DNA of 64,000 bases from Vampirovibrionales bacterium (lineage in GTDB: Bacteria; Cyanobacteriota; Vampirovibrionia; Vampirovibrionales; Vampirovibrionaceae): positions 372,001-436,000 of the forward strand of contig JAJCZA010000002.1 of assembly GCA_029262635.1 (NCBI GenBank). The letters are read 5' to 3'. Shown piece by piece: positions 63,990 through 64,000 of the stretch. The translations under genes were made by a program, and so were the position numbers. The notes under the pieces are model-generated. The model was not told the origin of the DNA and did not search any database. It saw only the letters and a list, made by a program, of their open reading frames with translations. How positions within the stretch are numbered: the stretch's first letter is position 1; each line of letters starts with the position of its first letter.

Positions 63990-64000
63990 AGAGAAACGAG

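Overview
This window is bacterial chromosome of moderate GC, with no rRNA, no CRISPR array and no recognisable prophage or transposase. The best guess for the source is a non-photosynthetic member of the Cyanobacteriota (Vampirovibrionia, formerly Melainabacteria, Vampirovibrio-like). The guess rests on a small coiled-coil protein that begins MGFAASQARF, on many lineage-specific hypothetical proteins that carry a short N-terminal Pro-x-x-Phe-Gly-Ser motif, and on a SLOG-fold DprA-like protein of cyanobacterial type. It is inference from remembered family resemblance, not from a search. The three tRNAs (His, Cys, Ser-CGA) all encode their CCA ends.

Layout. 0-3 kb: a PhaR-type regulator divergent from a phasin-like protein, a secreted acidic repeat protein, a candidate small RNA and tRNA-His. 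3-9 kb: a MobA-like nucleotidyltransferase, a DedA/VTT membrane protein, a homologue of the mitochondrial fission protein MTFP1, and cobalamin-dependent methionine synthase. 9-20 kb: a GHL10-type glycosidase, a HEAT-repeat protein, an atypical subtilase, CinA, two small FG-tagged proteins, and two membrane-anchored proteases (trypsin-like and M41-like). 20-30 kb: UvrD/PcrA helicase, a SLOG protein, a prohibitin-like SPFH protein, tRNA-Cys, an FAD oxidoreductase, a PTPDP-repeat protein with a vWFD-like domain, and Fur-box-controlled feoAB. 30-40 kb: an EF-hand protein, two TPR proteins, tRNA-Ser, ComF, hom-thrC, a cupredoxin lipoprotein and a SprA-related metallopeptidase. 40-47 kb: a large unknown membrane protein, a tandem pair of FG-tagged paralogues (one frameshifted), a MITE-like inverted-repeat element, recR-ybaB and an L25-like ribosomal protein. 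47-64 kb: dnaB, small lineage-specific proteins, an S24/LexA-like repressor, a TIM-barrel isomerase, a STAS protein, a MoxR-DUF58-VWA operon, a methyltransferase, a CHASE2-GGDEF protein and a PAS/HAMP histidine kinase.

Housekeeping genes (metH, pcrA, recR, dnaB, hom, thrC, cinA) are interleaved with poorly known lineage-specific genes. The strongest candidate for an undescribed system is the set of unrelated proteins sharing an N-terminal P-x-x-F-G-[S/A/Q] tag within roughly the first 10-45 residues. One of them carries the MTFP1-like domain; two others are proteases with a transmembrane segment just after the tag. The tag may be a sorting or interaction signal. Genes linked elsewhere to DNA uptake (cinA, a dprA-like gene, comF, recR) are scattered through the window but do not form an operon.
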